A DNA stretch of 51,511 nt, taken from NCBI GenBank assembly GCA_001917585.1, contig MNEG01000038.1, positions 1-51,511 of the forward strand. The letters run 5' to 3'. The stretch is from Candidatus Rokubacteria bacterium 13_1_40CM_68_15 (GTDB lineage Bacteria; Methylomirabilota; Methylomirabilia; Rokubacteriales; CSP1-6). Shown here in pieces: positions 40,507 to 48,362 of the stretch. The notes under the pieces are model-generated. The model saw only the letters and a list, made by a program, of their open reading frames with translations. It had not been told where the DNA came from and made no database searches. Every line of letters begins with the position of its first letter. The stretch's first letter is position 1. The translations under genes and the position numbers were made by a program.

Positions 40507-42428
40507 GTCCAATGCTGACCAAGCGAGCGATGACGACGGCCACGCCGCCGCTGCCCGGCGCCTACGCCGGCAAGCTCCTGCGCGTGGATCTGTCGAAGAA
40601 GAAGTGCTGGGCCGAGCCGTGGTCACCGGCCGACATGCGCGATTACCTGGGCGGCGCCGGGCTCGGCGCCATCATTCTCTACCGCGAGACGGCCACCCGA
40701 GGCGGCAAGGGAAACGTGGCGTGGGACCATCCGGACAACCGGCTGGTGCTCGCGACCGGTCCGCTGGCCGGCTTGCCCGTGTGGGGCACGGGCGCGCTCA
40801 CCGTCGTCACGATCGGCGCCATGACGAACGGCCCGACGTCCACGCAAGCCAACGGGTTCTTCGGCACCAACCTGAAATACTGCGGCTACGACGCGATCGT
40901 GATCCAGGGTCAGTCGAAAGACTGGGTCTACCTCTACATCAACGACGACGTCCTCGAGCTCCGCGACGCCAAATCGCTGATCGGCCTCGACACCTGGGAG
41001 ATGCAGGACGCCCTCAACAGGGAAACCGGCCTCTCGGGTCACCAGCTCTCGGTCTACGGCATCGGCCCCGCCGGCGAAAATCTCGTGCGCTTCGCCGCGA
41101 TCCACGGCGACTACGGTCACGTGGCGTCGAAGAACGGCGTCGGCGCCGTCATGGGGAAGAAGAAGCTGAAGGCGGTCGCCATCGTCAAGGGCACCCGGGC
41201 GCTCAAAGCCGCCGACTATCGGGGCACCGTGCAGGCCGCCGACGACATCGCCCATGATCTGCGGACCGATCCGTCGGCGAAGTCACTCTACGAGTACGGC
41301 ACCCTGCCGGGCGTCGTGAACCTCGGCAAGCTCGGCGCGCTGCCGATCAAGAACTACACGACGAACGTGCCCTACGACGACCTCACCAACTGGGAGGCGC
41401 CGAAGTTGCGTGAGGGCTTCGATCACCGCGGGCATCAGTGCAACGCGTGCGGCATGCATCATTGCCACATGCAGGTGATCCGGGGAGGCGACTTCAAGGG
41501 CAGCATCGTGGACGAGCCCGAGTACGAGGGGTGGTCGGGCGCCGGCTGGGCGATCGGGGCGCGCGACAAGGAAGGTGTGTCCTGGCTCAACACGCAGCTC
41601 GACCGCGCGTGCGTCGACGTCAACGAGTGGGGGTGGTTGTGCGGGTGGGTGATGGAGTGCCAGGAGCGCGGCCTCATCACCGAGAAACAGCTGGGATTCC
41701 GGCTCCAGTGGGGTGACATCAAGGGCTCCGACCGCCTCCTCCAGATGGTGAACCGGCGGCAGGGCTTCGGCGACGTGCTGGCCGAGGGCGTCAAGCGCGC
41801 GGCCGAGAAGCTGGGCGGGGCGGCCAAGGACGCGGCGATCTACACGATGCAGGGGTGCTCGCCCCGCGGCCACGACCACCGTGCCCGCTGGGAGGAGATG
41901 CTCGACACGTGCACGTCGTCGACGGGCACCCTGGAAAGCGGGGTGCCGGTCCACGTCACCGAGCTGGGATTACCGGCGCGCATCAATCCATTCGCCGGCG
42001 AGGAAGTCGCGATGATGGTGGCGGGGATCCGTGGCCGCCGGCACTTCGAGGATTCGATCGGCATCTGCATCTTTACCGGGCGCACGCGACTGGAGAACCT
42101 CTGTCGAGCGCTCAACGCGGCCACCGGCTGGAACTACACCGTCGACGAGTCGATGCGCTTCGGCCGCCGCGTCGCGGCCATCTTCCGTGCCACTCGGCTG
42201 CGCTGCGGGATCGGCCCTGATCTCGAGAAGCCGTCGGTCCGCTACGGCTCGACGCCCCACGACGGCCCGGCCAAGGGCCAGGCCATCGGTGCGCAGTGGG
42301 CGAAGATGATCGACCTCTGGTACGAGAAGGTCGGCTACGACCGCAAGACGGGCAAGCCGTCGCCGAAGACACTGAAGGATCTCGGTCTCGACTGGCTGGC
42401 CAAGGACCTCTGGGGGCGCAAGGCCTAG
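40503..42428 (+). CDS. Tungsten-dependent aldehyde:ferredoxin oxidoreductase, catalytic subunit
   Basis: A 641-aa AOR family protein. It opens GAYAGKLLRVDLSKKKCWAE, and has the N-terminal domain blocks YLGGAGLGAIILY, NRLVLATGPLAG and GGxFGTN-like FFGTNLKYCGYDAI. The cluster-binding cysteines are in QCNACGMHHCHM (a Cx2Cx4C arrangement) and near the C-terminus in DSIGICIF. Family members use a tungsten bis-pterin to oxidise aldehydes to acids, passing electrons through the [4Fe-4S] cluster to ferredoxin or, in AorABC complexes, to NAD. It ends the operon that starts at 36148, where hydroxyacid dehydrogenases could supply its semialdehyde. The substrate is unknown. The 3' end overlaps the converging ATP-grasp gene by 4 nt. 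Confidence 0.93.
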   Translation: MSPMLTKRAMTTATPPLPGAYAGKLLRVDLSKKKCWAEPWSPADMRDYLGGAGLGAIILYRETATRGGKGNVAWDHPDNRLVLATGPLAGLPVWGTGALTVVTIGAMTNGPTSTQANGFFGTNLKYCGYDAIVIQGQSKDWVYLYINDDVLELRDAKSLIGLDTWEMQDALNRETGLSGHQLSVYGIGPAGENLVRFAAIHGDYGHVASKNGVGAVMGKKKLKAVAIVKGTRALKAADYRGTVQAADDIAHDLRTDPSAKSLYEYGTLPGVVNLGKLGALPIKNYTTNVPYDDLTNWEAPKLREGFDHRGHQCNACGMHHCHMQVIRGGDFKGSIVDEPEYEGWSGAGWAIGARDKEGVSWLNTQLDRACVDVNEWGWLCGWVMECQERGLITEKQLGFRLQWGDIKGSDRLLQMVNRRQGFGDVLAEGVKRAAEKLGGAAKDAAIYTMQGCSPRGHDHRARWEEMLDTCTSSTGTLESGVPVHVTELGLPARINPFAGEEVAMMVAGIRGRRHFEDSIGICIFTGRTRLENLCRALNAATGWNYTVDESMRFGRRVAAIFRATRLRCGIGPDLEKPSVRYGSTPHDGPAKGQAIGAQWAKMIDLWYEKVGYDRKTGKPSPKTLKDLGLDWLAKDLWGRKA

Positions 42429-43372
42429 CCCGTCGCGACGCGCACGATGTAGTCGGCGAAGCGCGAGAACGGATCGAACCCGAGCACCTCGGGTGCGTTC
42501 GCCACGAAGTTCGACGTGGCGTTGACGTCGTAGAAGTACGCTTCGCCGTCCTCCGCGCTCACCAGGTACTCGACGCCTCCCACGTCGATCGACGCCGCGC
42601 GAGTCAGTTGCCGCGCGGTTTCGACGCACGGCGCGGGCGCGTCGTAGCGGGTGACGACAAGCCCCCCTGTCGTGCCGGCCGGGCAGGCGCCCAGCGATGC
42701 ATCAGTGGCTGGTGCCGGCAGTTGGCAAAGATCGGCCGGACAGAGGTTGAAGCTCTCACCCGCCCGGACGATGCGAATCGCATACAGCGCCTCGCCGTCC
42801 AGGATCTCGACACGGACGATCGCGTTTGACGCCGGCTCGACGTGCTCCTGGAGCAGCGCCGTGCCGTCGGGCCCAAAGTGAAGGCTCGCCGCGGCCTCGA
42901 GCGCGGCCGGCGAGTCGAAGCGAACGATGCCGGCGCCCGAGCCGCCGATGTTCGGCTTGAGAAGGACGGGAAAGCGCAGGCGATCGATCACCTTGCCGAT
43001 CTGCTCCCGATGATTGAGGACGATCGTTCGCGGATAGCGCACTCCGAAGCGCTCGAAGAGCTGGATCTGGAGGGCCTTGGATTTCTCGAAGCGCCACGCC
43101 GCGACGGGATTGATCACCGGAATGCCGATCGCTTCCCAGTACGCGAGCAGAGGTTCGGCGTAGAAGAGAACATTGTCGTGACCGCGCCGGTGCGATGACG
43201 GACTCGTCCGGTTCACGATGACCGAATACCGCCGGGAGCGATCGCGGGGGTCCCAGGCGTGACTCGACGGGTCGATCTTCTCGAACGGCAGCCGGCGATG
43301 CGCGAGCTCCTCCATCAGTCGGCTCGACCACTCCGGATGTTCGTCCAGAATCGCGATAGGCTTTGAAATCAT
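42425..43372 (-). CDS. ATP-grasp family ligase (RimK/GshB-like)
   Basis: A 315-aa protein whose middle matches ATP-grasp: RFPVLLKPNIGGSGAGIVRF with the ATP-contacting Lys and glycine loop near residue 140, LLQEHVEPASNAIVRVEIL, and FYDVNATSNFVANAPE with the metal-binding Asp and Asn near residue 285. ATP-grasp enzymes join an acid, through an acyl phosphate, to an amine or thiol. The N-terminal 110 residues contain a WSSRLMEELAHRRLPFEKID region and no other known fold. The acid and acceptor are unknown. It stands alone on its strand, divergent from the dehydrogenase at 43524 with 151 nt of AT-richer DNA between. Confidence 0.85.
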   Translation of the reverse strand: MISKPIAILDEHPEWSSRLMEELAHRRLPFEKIDPSSHAWDPRDRSRRYSVIVNRTSPSSHRRGHDNVLFYAEPLLAYWEAIGIPVINPVAAWRFEKSKALQIQLFERFGVRYPRTIVLNHREQIGKVIDRLRFPVLLKPNIGGSGAGIVRFDSPAALEAAASLHFGPDGTALLQEHVEPASNAIVRVEILDGEALYAIRIVRAGESFNLCPADLCQLPAPATDASLGACPAGTTGGLVVTRYDAPAPCVETARQLTRAASIDVGGVEYLVSAEDGEAYFYDVNATSNFVANAPEVLGFDPFSRFADYIVRVATG

Positions 43373-43523
43373 TCAGGTATTTATTCTACACATTCCCGAG
43401 CGACAATAGCATGCCAGCCAGCGAGCCGCAATCTCGCTTGACCCGGTGCGAAATGGCATGATATCTACGGGCCGGCGCAGCAGTCCCCAGGGTGTGGAGA
43501 ATTTCGGCTGGCGCGGGGGAGAT

Positions 43524-44408
43524 ATGGCTCAAACCATTGGATTCATTGGCCTAGGGATCATGGGACGACCCATGGCCAAAAATCTGATCAAGGCCGGTTA
43601 CCCACTGGTTGTCCACAATCGGAGCAGGGCCGCCGTGGACGACCTGGTCGGTGCCGGTGCCAAGAGCGCGACGTCGCCGCGCGAGGTGGCGCGCCAGTGT
43701 GACGTTCTGATCACGATGCTTCCTAACTCGCCGGACGTGGAGCTCGTGGCGCTCGGCAAGGACGGCGTCATCGAGAGCGCTCGACCGGGACTGATCCTCG
43801 TCGATATGTCGACGATCTCGCCGATCGTCAGCCAGAAGATCGGCAAGGCTCTCGAGGCCAAGGGCGTCAAGATGCTGGACGCCCCGGTGTCGGGCGGTGA
43901 GAAGGGCGCCATCGAAGGCACGCTGTCCATCATGGCCGGCGGCGACAAGGCGGTGTTCGACACCGTGCTCCCGATCTTCCAGGCCATGGGCAAGACCATC
44001 ACGTATCTGGGGCCCCTCGGTTTCGGCGGCTTCACCAAGCTGGCCAACCAGATCATCGTGGCCGTGAATCTCACGGCGCTTGCCGAGGCCCTGACGCTCG
44101 CCAAGAAGGCCGGGCTCGATCGCGAGCTGACGCTGAAGGCGCTCGCCGGAGGGCTGGCCGGGTCGAAGTGCCTCGATCAGAAGGCGCCCAACTACATCGC
44201 CAACTCGTACAAGCCCGGGTTCAAGATCGATCTCCACTTCAAGGACCTCGGGCTCATCATGGAATCCGCCCACGCTCTCGGCGTGCCGGTGCCGGCCACG
44301 GCCGTCGTCCAGGAGCTCTTCAATGCGCTCCGGGTCAAGGGACGGGGCGGACTCGATCACTCGGCCGTCATCACCCTGCTGGAAGATCTAGCGGGCGTGT
44401 CCGCGTGA
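43524..44408 (+). CDS. NAD(P)-dependent beta-hydroxyacid dehydrogenase, third paralogue
   Basis: A 294-aa member of the HIBADH family: IGFIGLGIMGRPMAKNLIKA as cofactor loop, DAPVSGGEKGAIEGTLSIMA as substrate loop, and GFGGFTKLANQIIVAVNLTA with the catalytic Lys. It is closer to tartronate semialdehyde (2-hydroxy-3-oxopropionate) reductases in these loops than the two paralogues at 36553 and 37431. ATG 43524 follows a GGGGGAGA site; upstream in-frame codons read as non-coding. It overlaps the next gene by GTGA and thus heads a second small operon. Confidence 0.9.
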   Translation: MAQTIGFIGLGIMGRPMAKNLIKAGYPLVVHNRSRAAVDDLVGAGAKSATSPREVARQCDVLITMLPNSPDVELVALGKDGVIESARPGLILVDMSTISPIVSQKIGKALEAKGVKMLDAPVSGGEKGAIEGTLSIMAGGDKAVFDTVLPIFQAMGKTITYLGPLGFGGFTKLANQIIVAVNLTALAEALTLAKKAGLDRELTLKALAGGLAGSKCLDQKAPNYIANSYKPGFKIDLHFKDLGLIMESAHALGVPVPATAVVQELFNALRVKGRGGLDHSAVITLLEDLAGVSA

Positions 44409-45436
44409 GGGCGGCGGTCGACCGCGTCGGAATCGATTCTCAAGGCCGCTCGACGAAGGTTCAGATCCGTCGTGTCCGCAAGGGCGACCTGGCCAAGGCT
44501 CGCGACGTCATCGAGCAGACCTTCACCGATTTCCTCGAACGGCAGCTCGGCACGCGTCCCCGTCAGCCATTCGGCGGCGCCCAGTACGTGCACCACCGCT
44601 GGCTGATGGAGCCGTGGGGCTGCTTCGTCGCCGAGGAGGATCAGTCGAAGATCGTCGGGGCCGCGCTGGCCGTGACGTGGGGTGCGGTCGGCCTCTTGGG
44701 CCCGGTCGCCGTCCTCACCAACTATCAGAACCAGAAGATCGGCCAGCAGCTCATCCTGGCCGTCGAGGAGTTCTTCGAAGAGAACAAGGTGGCGCTGCAG
44801 GGAGTGGTCACGTATCCGACCAGCCCCAAGCACCTGTTCCTCTATTCGAAGTTCGGATACCGGCCCAAGGGCCTCGTGGCCATCACCAGCCGGCTGCTCG
44901 ATCGCCGCGACGGCCGCACCTCGACGCCACGGCCGGCGAAGGGCGGGCTCACCGTCCGGCGGTTCTCGAGCCTCGAGGAGACGAAGAAGAAGGCGGCCCT
45001 GGCTCGCTTCCACAAGATCACGAGCACCGTCTGCCGCGGACTCGATCTCGCCAAGGAAGTGGAGATCGTGGACGGCCTCGCCCTGGGCGACACCCTGCTG
45101 TTCGAGCGCGGGCGCGATCTCCTGGGCTTCGCGGTCTATCACACGCCGGGCGTGAGCGAAGCGCCGGCCGGCGCGCTCTACGTGAAGTTCCTCGCCCTCG
45201 ATCCGCAGCACAAGCGGGCGGAGAACCTCGAACAATCACTGGCCGCCGTCGAAGAGGTCGCCGCCGAGGCTGGAGTGCAGCGCGTGATCATCCCCGTTTA
45301 CACTCGGTACTGGGCGGCCTACAGCACGCTCATCAAATGGGGCTACCAGGTCGACTTCACGATGGTCCGCATGCAGCGCGGCAAGCAGGAGGATTACGAG
45401 GACCCGACGCACCTGGTCCTCGACGACTGGCGTTGA
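44405..45436 (+). CDS. GNAT family acetyltransferase-like protein
   Basis: A 343-aa protein from GTG 44405. Its N-terminal half has the GNAT fold with VQIRRVRKGDLAKARDVIEQ, the acetyl-CoA pyrophosphate loop in YQNQKIGQQLILAVEEFFEE (Q/RxxGxG/A type), and HLFLYSKFGYRPKGLVAI. A second, weaker GNAT-like half (residues about 185-330) ends with VQRVIIPVYTRYWAAYSTLI and KWGYQVDFTMVRMQRG. So it is probably a double-GNAT protein, one half of which may no longer bind acetyl-CoA. Substrate unknown. It is coupled on both sides by 4-nt overlaps. Confidence 0.82.
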   Translation: MRAAVDRVGIDSQGRSTKVQIRRVRKGDLAKARDVIEQTFTDFLERQLGTRPRQPFGGAQYVHHRWLMEPWGCFVAEEDQSKIVGAALAVTWGAVGLLGPVAVLTNYQNQKIGQQLILAVEEFFEENKVALQGVVTYPTSPKHLFLYSKFGYRPKGLVAITSRLLDRRDGRTSTPRPAKGGLTVRRFSSLEETKKKAALARFHKITSTVCRGLDLAKEVEIVDGLALGDTLLFERGRDLLGFAVYHTPGVSEAPAGALYVKFLALDPQHKRAENLEQSLAAVEEVAAEAGVQRVIIPVYTRYWAAYSTLIKWGYQVDFTMVRMQRGKQEDYEDPTHLVLDDWR

Positions 45437-45789
45437 ACGCGCGCCGCGCCGTGCTCCTCGGCGCCCTCCTCGCCCTGGTGCCGGCGACCGTGGCCGCTCA
45501 CTCGCTGCTCCTGGAAGCCACGCCCGCCGCCGACGCGCTCCTCTCGGGGCCTCCGACGGAGATCGCGCTCCGGTTCAACAATCGGGTGGAGAAGCGGCTC
45601 TGCACCATCCTCCTCGTGGACACGCGTGGTGAGAGGCTGCGGGCCGAGGTTCGGGCCGACGGTCCGGCCGATCGCGTGAACGCTGTAGCGCCTGCGCTCG
45701 GGCCCGGCACGTGGCGGCTCGAGTGGCGGGTGTTGTCGACCGACGGTCACGTCGTGACCGGCCGATTTTCGTTCCGCGTCGCGCCCTAG
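45433..45789 (+). CDS. CopC domain copper-binding protein, short
   Basis: A 118-aa protein from a TTG start at 45433 that overlaps the previous stop (TTGA). A signal peptide (VLLGALLALVPATVAA) is followed directly by HSLLLEATPAADALL, so the mature chain would begin with His23, the copper ligand of CopC. The GPPTEIALRFNNRVEKRL block and the closing RVLSTDGHVVTGRFSFRV, with the second His, complete the CopC beta-barrel. It carries copper in the periplasm. Two genes upstream is a hydroxyacid dehydrogenase, so the link to copper is not obvious; no CopD is nearby. Confidence 0.85.
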   Translation: MNARRAVLLGALLALVPATVAAHSLLLEATPAADALLSGPPTEIALRFNNRVEKRLCTILLVDTRGERLRAEVRADGPADRVNAVAPALGPGTWRLEWRVLSTDGHVVTGRFSFRVAP

Positions 45790-45874
45790 GCTTGGCCGAT
45801 CTCCCGGTCTGGCCGCGGCCCTGGCGGCTTGATGGTGTGGAATCACCGATCCTAGTCTATCGTGTGGCCTGGTC

Positions 45875-46990
45875 ATGATCGACGGACGCGCGACGTCTGA
45901 AGGCACGGCACGCTACGCGGCGAGGTTTGCGCCCACCGTTCCCGGCGAGAATTACCGGCGACTGAAGCCAGCGGGTCAGCTGTCGAGCCTGGGCCTGGGC
46001 ACCTACCTCGGCCGCGAAGACGCCGCCACCGATGACCTGTACCGCCGCGCCATCGGTCAGGCGCTCGAGCGCGGCCTCAACGTCGTCGACACCGCCGTGA
46101 ACTATCGCCACCAGCGCAGTGAGCGCGTGATCGGGGCCGTGCTGGCCGAGCGCATCAAGCGCGGGGAGCTTCGCCGCGACGAGGTCGTCGTGGCCACCAA
46201 AGGCGGCTACATCCCGCTCGACGCCGACGCCGGCACCGACGCGCGGACGTACTTCACCGAGACGTACCTGCGGTCGGGTATCGTGCGGCCCGACGATGTC
46301 GTGGGCGGCGCTCACTGCATGACCCCACGCTATCTCGCCGATCAGATCGAGCGCAGTCGTCAGAACCTGGGGCTGTCGACGATCGACATTTACTACGTCC
46401 ACAATCCCGAGAGCCAGCTCGACGAGGTCGAACGCCCGGTCGTTCTCGAACGGCTGCGCGACGCCTTCACGGCGCTGGAGCAGGCGGTGCAGGAGGGGAA
46501 GATCGGCTGCTACGGTACAGCGACCTGGAACGGCTATCGCCAGGCCCCGACGGATCCGGACTATCTGTCGCTCGAAGAGGTCCTGGAAGCTGCCCGCACC
46601 GTCGCCGGCGACGGCCATCACTTCAAGGTGGTCCAGCTTCCCTACAATCTCGGCATGACGGAAGCGTTCACGCGCGCCAATCAGCGGGTCGGCAAGGAGA
46701 CGGTGCCGGCGCTGGAGGCGGCGCGGCGCCTTGGCGTGTACGTCATGGCCTCGGCGTCTGTGCACCAGGGACAGCTCACGCGGAATTTGCCGCCAATGCT
46801 GACGGAGTTCCTGCCCGGCCTCCAGACCGATGCCCAGCGCGCCCTGCAGTTCGTGCGTTCGACGCCTGGCGTGGGGACGGCGCTGGTCGGCATGAAGAGC
46901 GTCGCCCACGTGGTGGAGAACGCCGGCGTGGCGGCCACCGCGCCGATGCCCTGGGACCAGTTCGGGCGGCTCTTCACCGCCGGCTCGTGA
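45875..46990 (+). CDS. Aldo/keto reductase
   Basis: A 371-aa TIM-barrel aldo/keto reductase. The catalytic tetrad is visible: Asp in NVVDTAVNYRHQRSERVIG, Tyr in the same block, Lys in VVVATKGGYI, and His in IYYVHNPESQ. The C-terminal KSVAHVVENAGVA and the NADPH-binding GTALVGMKS region fit. Family enzymes reduce aldehydes and ketones with NADPH; some are sugar or steroid dehydrogenases. The start is ATG 45875, 85 nt after the CopC gene. It overlaps the next gene (GTGA). The N-terminus is longer than usual by about 30 residues. Confidence 0.9.
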   Translation: MIDGRATSEGTARYAARFAPTVPGENYRRLKPAGQLSSLGLGTYLGREDAATDDLYRRAIGQALERGLNVVDTAVNYRHQRSERVIGAVLAERIKRGELRRDEVVVATKGGYIPLDADAGTDARTYFTETYLRSGIVRPDDVVGGAHCMTPRYLADQIERSRQNLGLSTIDIYYVHNPESQLDEVERPVVLERLRDAFTALEQAVQEGKIGCYGTATWNGYRQAPTDPDYLSLEEVLEAARTVAGDGHHFKVVQLPYNLGMTEAFTRANQRVGKETVPALEAARRLGVYVMASASVHQGQLTRNLPPMLTEFLPGLQTDAQRALQFVRSTPGVGTALVGMKSVAHVVENAGVAATAPMPWDQFGRLFTAGS

Positions 46991-47445
46991 TCACGCTCGA
47001 GCCGGACGTCACCCACGCGCTGGGAGTCCGCTCCAGCGTCTCCGCCGTGATCGTCGACCGTCGCGGCCGACTCCTGCTCCAGCAGCGCTCTGACGGCGGT
47101 CAGTGGGGCCTGCCTGGCGGGTCCGTCGAGATCGGTGAGTCGCTGGCCGAGGCCGTGCGTCGTGAAGTGCACGAAGAAACGGGGCTCGTCGTCGCCGTGC
47201 GGCGTCTGATCGGTGTCTACTCGGACCCCGCGCTCCAGGTCGTCCGGTATCCCACCGGCCACGTCTGGCACTACGTCAACGTCTGCTTCGAGTGCCAGGT
47301 GACGTCCGGCACACTCACGACGTGCGATGAGACGCTCGATCTGCGATACTTCTCGCCGCGTCGGCTGCCGCGCATGCTATTGCCGAATCACCGCGTCCGC
47401 ATCGCCGACGCCCGCGCCCGCCGGGGCGCGGCATTCATCCGCTAG
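46987..47445 (+). CDS. NUDIX hydrolase
   Basis: A 152-aa protein with a complete Nudix box at residues 45-67 (G45-x5-E51-x7-R59-E60-V-x-E63-E64-x-G66), preceded by VSAVIVDRRGRLLLQQRSD, the usual second strand. Members hydrolyse nucleoside diphosphates linked to another moiety, using Mg. The specific substrate is unknown. It begins at GTG 46987 within the aldo/keto reductase stop, and ends 14 nt before the VOC gene, so the three are likely one operon. Confidence 0.9.
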   Translation: MITLEPDVTHALGVRSSVSAVIVDRRGRLLLQQRSDGGQWGLPGGSVEIGESLAEAVRREVHEETGLVVAVRRLIGVYSDPALQVVRYPTGHVWHYVNVCFECQVTSGTLTTCDETLDLRYFSPRRLPRMLLPNHRVRIADARARRGAAFIR

Positions 47446-47459
47446 AGGAGGATTCGGCC

Positions 47460-48221
47460 GTGGTGCTCGGGATTCATCACGTCGGTATCGTGGTGAAACG
47501 GCTGCGGGACGCCTACACGTTTTACCGGGGCACGCTGGGATTGCCCCTGCTGCGCGAAGCCGAGGTGGCCGATCAAGGCGTGCGCGCCGCGTTGCTGGGC
47601 GCGGGTGACACCGAGATCGAGCTGCTGGAGCCCCTCGAGCCCGAGAACGGTGTCGGGCGCTTTCTGGCCAAGCGCGGCGAGGGCCTCCACCACTTCTGCC
47701 TCGACACGCCGAGCGTGGATGCGGAGCTCGCCGATCTCCGGCGACGCGGCGTCCCGCTGATCGACGACGCTCCGCGCCGAGGGCTGGCCGGGCGGATCGC
47801 CTTCCTCCACCCGAAGGCGTGCGCCGGCGTGCTCGTGGAGCTGGCGACGCCGGACCATCGCCCGGCCTCGGCGCCGTCGGCACCACTTCACCTCAAGCGT
47901 CTTGTCATCGGCGCCCGCGAGCCGAAGCAAACCGTGAGCGTGCTCCAGTCGCTCTTCGCGTTGCCCGAGATGGCCATGAACGGGGGACCGCGAACGATGC
48001 TGACGGTCGGGCAGGGCGCGCTGCTCGTCGTGCCCGCCGACGAAGTGGGCGGCAGCGAGGGGATGGTGGCGTTGTCGCTGGTCGCGGAGGACTTCGATGC
48101 ACTCATCGGCGTCTGCGATCGTGAGCACGTGACGTTGCTGCGGGGCACCGGCGAGGTGACCATCGAGCCGACGTCGAGCCACGGAGTGCACTTGCACATC
48201 AGCCGTTACCGGTTTCCGTGA
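47460..48221 (+). CDS. VOC family protein, two domains
   Basis: A 253-aa protein of two vicinal-oxygen-chelate domains. The first (residues 1-130) matches methylmalonyl-CoA epimerase/glyoxalase proteins: VLGIHHVGIVVKRLRDAYTF with metal-binding His, EIELLEPLEPENGVGRF with Glu, and GEGLHHFCLDT with the next His. The second (about 140-253) is weaker and its metal ligands are less clear, although HGVHLHISRYRF closes a similar strand. The first domain could be an epimerase or isomerase for CoA esters; a specific identity is not secure. GTG 47460 has a GAGGAGG site. A hairpin repeat follows downstream. Confidence 0.82.
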   Translation: MVLGIHHVGIVVKRLRDAYTFYRGTLGLPLLREAEVADQGVRAALLGAGDTEIELLEPLEPENGVGRFLAKRGEGLHHFCLDTPSVDAELADLRRRGVPLIDDAPRRGLAGRIAFLHPKACAGVLVELATPDHRPASAPSAPLHLKRLVIGAREPKQTVSVLQSLFALPEMAMNGGPRTMLTVGQGALLVVPADEVGGSEGMVALSLVAEDFDALIGVCDREHVTLLRGTGEVTIEPTSSHGVHLHISRYRFP

Positions 48222-48255
48222 CTCGGGAGCGCGGACTGCGGCGAGTCGCGCTCTG

Positions 48256-48340
48256 ATTATTGAGTTGGGGGGCCCCGTTCCGCTTCCCCCCAACCCCCCC
48301 TCATTCGCGTTGCGTGCTCACACGCTATGCGCGCCACGCG
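48256..48340. repeat. Dispersed GC-rich hairpin repeat, copy 3 (divergent)
   Basis: A 9-bp hairpin (GTTGGGGGG at 48264-48272 with CCCCCCAAC at 48286-48294), then a CCCCCTCA and GCGTTGCGTGC block similar in order to copies 1 and 2. It is again between converging genes (VOC gene and malate synthase). Identity is lower than between copies 1 and 2, so I treat it as related by structure rather than as a close copy. Confidence 0.55.
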
Positions 48341-48362
48341 TTAGCCGCGCGATCGCGCCTAA

